Below, one piece after another: positions 6,478-8,497 of a stretch of 8,497 bases of DNA. Origin of the DNA: Deltaproteobacteria bacterium (lineage in GTDB: Bacteria; Desulfobacterota; Desulfobacteria; Desulfobacterales; B30-G6). Position numbers and translations under genes: made by a program. Where the stretch lies: assembly GCA_003647375.1 (NCBI GenBank), contig QMMS01000197.1, positions 1 through 8,497 on the forward strand. Direction: 5' to 3'. The notes below the pieces were generated by a model that made no database searches, was not told where the DNA came from, and worked only from the letters and a program-made list of their open reading frames with translations. Positions within the stretch are counted from its first letter, which is position 1. Each line of letters begins with the position of its first letter.

Positions 6478-7062
6478 TTATGGCTTTAAAGGCATCCCTT
6501 GTTCATTTGAATAAAACTGCGCTTCCACACGCCCTTCATTCCCGCCTTCAACCTGGATACGGTTGTCACCCTGATGTAGGGTAATTTTCGATCCGGATAT
6601 GGAATTTTTTCCGGAGACAATTTTCGAATTCGGTCCGGACAGGACTATTGTCTGGTCCTTTGTCGACCACTCGGCACGCAGGGTGGTGGCTGTTTGGTTG
6701 TCAAAATGAATGTTGACATTTCCGTCAGCCACTATGCGCTGAATCGATTCCGTACCGAGTTGCTCCTGGGTGCCCTGGGCGGGTTCGCCCGTGTAGAATA
6801 TTTTCAAACTGTCGCAAAAAATAGTCATGGTGCCGCGAATGGCGTGGACATTCCCGATGAATTCCGCGTTTTGGGATTGGGTGTCCGTGACCAGACGGTC
6901 TGCCGTGACACGGATCATGTTGTCGTCTGTCGTGTCCTCTGAGGGCTCTGCCGCAATGTTTTCAGCAGAACAGGGGTTCCATGGGCACACCATTAAGGTT
7001 AACAGAACCGCGCAACACAACATGGTTGAGATTAAGCTTTTTTTAGAGAAGCATGCCTTCAC
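6478..7062 (-). CDS. lptA: Periplasmic LPS transport protein LptA
   Basis: A 194-residue secreted beta-jellyroll protein that polymerises into the periplasmic bridge carrying LPS to LptDE. A signal peptide is clear: a basic start (MKACFSKKS), hydrophobic core about 13-26, and likely cleavage after CSA at residue 33. The OstA-type domain covers about 48-185: IRVTADRLVTDTQSQNAEF (50-68), GNVHAIRG, and later beta repeats such as RIVADGNVNI and NRIQVEGGN. The start is GTG at 7060-7062 with AAAAGGGG at 7069-7076, six bases away. An ATG at codon 14 would remove the basic part of the signal. It overlaps lptC by 20 bases and its ribosome binding site lies inside lptC, implying translational coupling. 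Sequence divergence is normal for LptA; order and fold features carry the call. Confidence 0.93.
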   Translation of the reverse strand: MKACFSKKSLISTMLCCAVLLTLMVCPWNPCSAENIAAEPSEDTTDDNMIRVTADRLVTDTQSQNAEFIGNVHAIRGTMTIFCDSLKIFYTGEPAQGTQEQLGTESIQRIVADGNVNIHFDNQTATTLRAEWSTKDQTIVLSGPNSKIVSGKNSISGSKITLHQGDNRIQVEGGNEGRVEAQFYSNEQGMPLKP

Positions 7063-7630
7063 TGAGAACCCCTTTTACATTGCCTTTAAATTCGGATTTC
7101 CGTGTATTCAAATCTACTGACACCGCATCTGCAGAAAGGGATAACCTTTCGCCTGATACCTTTACGCGGTCATCGGTTTGCAGACGCCGCAATTTATGAT
7201 TATAATTCAACGCCCTGGTTTCAATCCGATATGTTCCGTTTTTCACAATTACATCGCCCTCCACCTGGATATCATTGGACTCGGTCTGCAGATATCCACG
7301 ATCGGCGGACAGCCTGACTTCATCGCCGCCATCCATGTAAAACACAACTTCGAGGTTCTCGAAAAGAGCACGGTTTTCCTTTTCAATATAATGGGCTGAG
7401 TCTGCAACGAGGCTCCACTCCTTTTTGCCGTTCTTGGTGGCTGTGTGGTGAACCTTGCCAATGGAAATGCTGGCGTTTTTCCGGTCGTCCGACAAAGCCG
7501 GGACACTGTTTTTTGTATCATTCCGGTACCGCAAAAAGGAGGCCAATACAATTCCAATGGTGACGGCGATTACTAAAATCAATACAAGTTTGAGCCGGCG
7601 CTGTTTGTTGCTCGAACTGGCCAAGGTCAT
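7043..7630 (-). CDS. lptC: LPS export protein LptC, inner-membrane anchored
   Basis: A 195-residue bitopic protein linking the inner-membrane LptB2FG complex to periplasmic LptA. A short basic N-terminus (KQRRLK) leads into one transmembrane helix at about 14-33, after which the periplasmic domain shows the LptC/OstA pattern: WSLVADSAHYIEKENRALFENLEV (72-95, seen in parts), VRLSADRGYL (105-114), DIQVEGDVIVKNG (120-132), and YRIETRALNYN (134-144). Length fits the family (about 190). Start: ATG at 7628-7630, with an in-frame TAG directly before it, so it cannot start earlier in this frame; the Shine-Dalgarno (GAG in AATAGAGTAG) is weak. It lies 69 bases after kdsC, and overlaps lptA by 20 bases. 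Confidence 0.93.
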   Translation of the reverse strand: MTLASSSNKQRRLKLVLILVIAVTIGIVLASFLRYRNDTKNSVPALSDDRKNASISIGKVHHTATKNGKKEWSLVADSAHYIEKENRALFENLEVVFYMDGGDEVRLSADRGYLQTESNDIQVEGDVIVKNGTYRIETRALNYNHKLRRLQTDDRVKVSGERLSLSADAVSVDLNTRKSEFKGNVKGVLSEGMLL

Positions 7631-7699
7631 CTACTCTATTCTGAATGTTTTTGATTACGTTCTTTGCACCTGTCTTTTTATGATTCGTTTGTTCTGTAG

Positions 7700-8230
7700 T
7701 CAGGAGGGGCCGGTGGTTGCCATCTTCTCCACTATCTGGTTAAAGAGGCCTTTTGATTTCAAGATTTCGTCGCATATCTCGCGAACAGCCCCGGATCCGC
7801 CGAATGCGGCAGTAACCCAATCCACCTTCTGCTTGACAACCGCATGGGCATCGCCAACTGCAATGGAAACACCAATAAGGGCAAAAAGCGGCAAATCCAC
7901 CAGATCATCACCCACAAAGGCTATATGGGCCGGCCTTATATCTGTTCGTTCACAAATCTCCTGCAATACAGAAGATTTGTCTACAATCCCATCAAACAGA
8001 AGATCGATGCGCAGGTTTTTGCAGCGGTGGCGAAGAACCCGGGATGCCCTGCCGGTGACAATGCCGACCTGAACACCGGCATCCTGCAGAAGACGAATGC
8101 CGAGACCATCGCGGGAATTGAAAATCTTGATTTCTTCGCCGCTGTCTGTGTAGATGATGCCCCCGTCGGTCAATACACCGTCCACATCCAGGAGTAAAAG
8201 CTCGATTTTTTTAAGTTTATTCTTATCCAT
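7700..8230 (-). CDS. kdsC: 3-deoxy-D-manno-octulosonate 8-phosphate phosphatase
   Basis: A 176-residue cytosolic HAD-superfamily phosphatase of the small, capless, tetrameric KdsC type that removes phosphate from Kdo-8-phosphate to give Kdo. HAD motif I is LLLDVDGVLTDG with nucleophile Asp15 and acid/base Asp17. Motif II threonine is in IVTGRASR (Thr59), motif III lysine is in VDKSSVL (Lys85), and motif IV is FVGDDLVD (Asp108, Asp109). The KdsC-specific GGSGAVREICD is at 144-154. Start: ATG at 8228-8230, the only in-frame ATG near, but the sequence before it is a tandem 14-base repeat with no good Shine-Dalgarno. It follows kdsA by 98 bases. It is one step after kdsA in the same pathway. Confidence 0.96.
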   Translation of the reverse strand: MDKNKLKKIELLLLDVDGVLTDGGIIYTDSGEEIKIFNSRDGLGIRLLQDAGVQVGIVTGRASRVLRHRCKNLRIDLLFDGIVDKSSVLQEICERTDIRPAHIAFVGDDLVDLPLFALIGVSIAVGDAHAVVKQKVDWVTAAFGGSGAVREICDEILKSKGLFNQIVEKMATTGPS

Positions 8231-8280
8231 TATCGCTTTAGGCTTATCGCTTTAGGCTTATCGCTTTAGGTTTATCGCCT
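8231..8280 (-). repeat. Tandem 14-base repeat at the kdsC translation start
   Basis: Three and a half head-to-tail copies of TATCGCTTTAGGCT (plus-strand reading) occupy 8231-8244, 8245-8258, 8259-8272 (one C to T change) and 8273-8280 (partial, ending in CCT instead of CTT). They abut the kdsC ATG with no spacing. On the minus strand the far, partial copy reads AGGCGATA. If the three full copies are removed, this would lie right before the ATG, giving an AGG five bases away. The array appears to have displaced the ribosome binding site by 42 bases; that history is inference. Confidence 0.9.
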
Positions 8281-8294
8281 GGCACCTTGCAGTT

Positions 8295-8316
8295 GGGCAC
8301 CCGTTACGGGGTGACC
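8295..8316 (-). other. Stem-loop just after kdsA
   Basis: On the minus strand CACCC and GGGTG pair around a 6-base loop (8298-8313), and two more G-C pairs extend the stem past one mismatch. It begins 12 bases after the kdsA stop. No T tract follows, so it does not look like a Rho-independent terminator. It may stabilise the kdsA 3' end or mark an RNA processing point between kdsA and kdsC. Confidence 0.45.
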
Positions 8317-8328
8317 GTGGGTATTGTA

Positions 8329-8497
8329 TTAAACAGCTTGTCGTATCCGGACCAATCGGGTAAGCAAATCTTCAAGCGTATCCAGGTACAGTGAATTGGG
8401 GCCATCGCAAAGAGCGTTGTCCGGATCGGGGTGGACTTCCATAAAAACGCCGTCCACACCTGTGGCCACTGCCGCTTTTGCTAATACAGGCGCAAAT
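8329..8497 (-). CDS. kdsA: 3-deoxy-8-phosphooctulonate synthase, C-terminal 55 residues only
   Basis: The cytosolic enzyme condenses phosphoenolpyruvate with arabinose 5-phosphate to make Kdo-8-phosphate, the precursor of the LPS inner-core sugar. Only the last 55 residues and a TAA stop (8329-8331) are inside the window; the gene enters from the right edge. The fragment contains the strongly conserved [19 protein letters not shown]. By family knowledge the Glu of MEVHPDP and the Asp of CDGPNS match metal-binding positions in metal-dependent KdsA, but the N-terminal cysteine that decides metal dependence is outside. The C-terminus ([15 protein letters not shown]) ends normally. It directly precedes kdsC, which uses its product. 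Confidence 0.93.
   Translation of the reverse strand, partial: FAPVLAKAAVATGVDGVFMEVHPDPDNALCDGPNSLYLDTLEDLLTRLVRIRQAV

Noticed and set aside
8231..8280. CRISPR array or plasmid iterons
   Set aside because: The 14-base units are directly adjacent without spacers, too short for CRISPR repeats, and no replication gene is near.
8281..8310. Possible sigma-54 -24/-12 promoter in the kdsA-kdsC gap
   Set aside because: A GG and a GC with 10 bases between them occur on the minus strand, but the surrounding bases do not fit the TGGCAC and TTGCA consensus.

Overview
The window looks like ordinary core chromosome from a Gram-negative bacterium, most likely a deltaproteobacterial (Desulfobacterota, perhaps sulfate-reducing) lineage. 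That guess rests on gene order: kdsA, kdsC, lptC, lptA, lptB, rpoN, hpf, ptsN, rapZ, then a mannose-type EIIA, all in one direction. The host taxon cannot be proved from this sequence alone. All twelve genes lie on the minus strand, so transcription runs from high to low coordinates. Coding density is very high and there is no gene-free stretch over 100 bases. No mobile element, tRNA, rRNA or CRISPR array was seen.

Right end (about 7043-8497): the lipopolysaccharide block. The 3' end of kdsA (Kdo-8-phosphate synthase) is followed by kdsC (Kdo-8-phosphate phosphatase), then lptC and lptA (periplasmic LPS bridge), with lptB (export ATPase) next. The kdsA-kdsC gap holds a stem-loop and a tandem 14-base repeat placed exactly where the kdsC ribosome binding site should be.

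Middle (about 1872-5714): the nitrogen-PTS and stress block. rpoN (sigma-54) begins one base after the lptB stop. It is followed by a long-form ribosome hibernation factor gene (hpf), ptsN (EIIA-Ntr), rapZ (ATP-binding, RNA-binding regulator) and a stand-alone mannose-family EIIA. Spacing is 1 to 18 bases except before rapZ, where there are 75 bases and no clear Shine-Dalgarno sequence.

Left end (1-1830): lower glycolysis. gap (glyceraldehyde-3-phosphate dehydrogenase) ends inside a strong intrinsic terminator, and tpiA (triose-phosphate isomerase, C-terminus cut by the window edge) starts only 36 bases past it.

The genes read as one long co-directional cluster joining Kdo/LPS supply and transport, alternative sigma factor, phosphotransfer signalling and triose-phosphate metabolism. 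I do not see an undescribed system here. The items most worth a second look are the 14-base repeat before kdsC, the terminator squeezed between gap and tpiA, and the two unpartnered EIIA proteins flanking rapZ.
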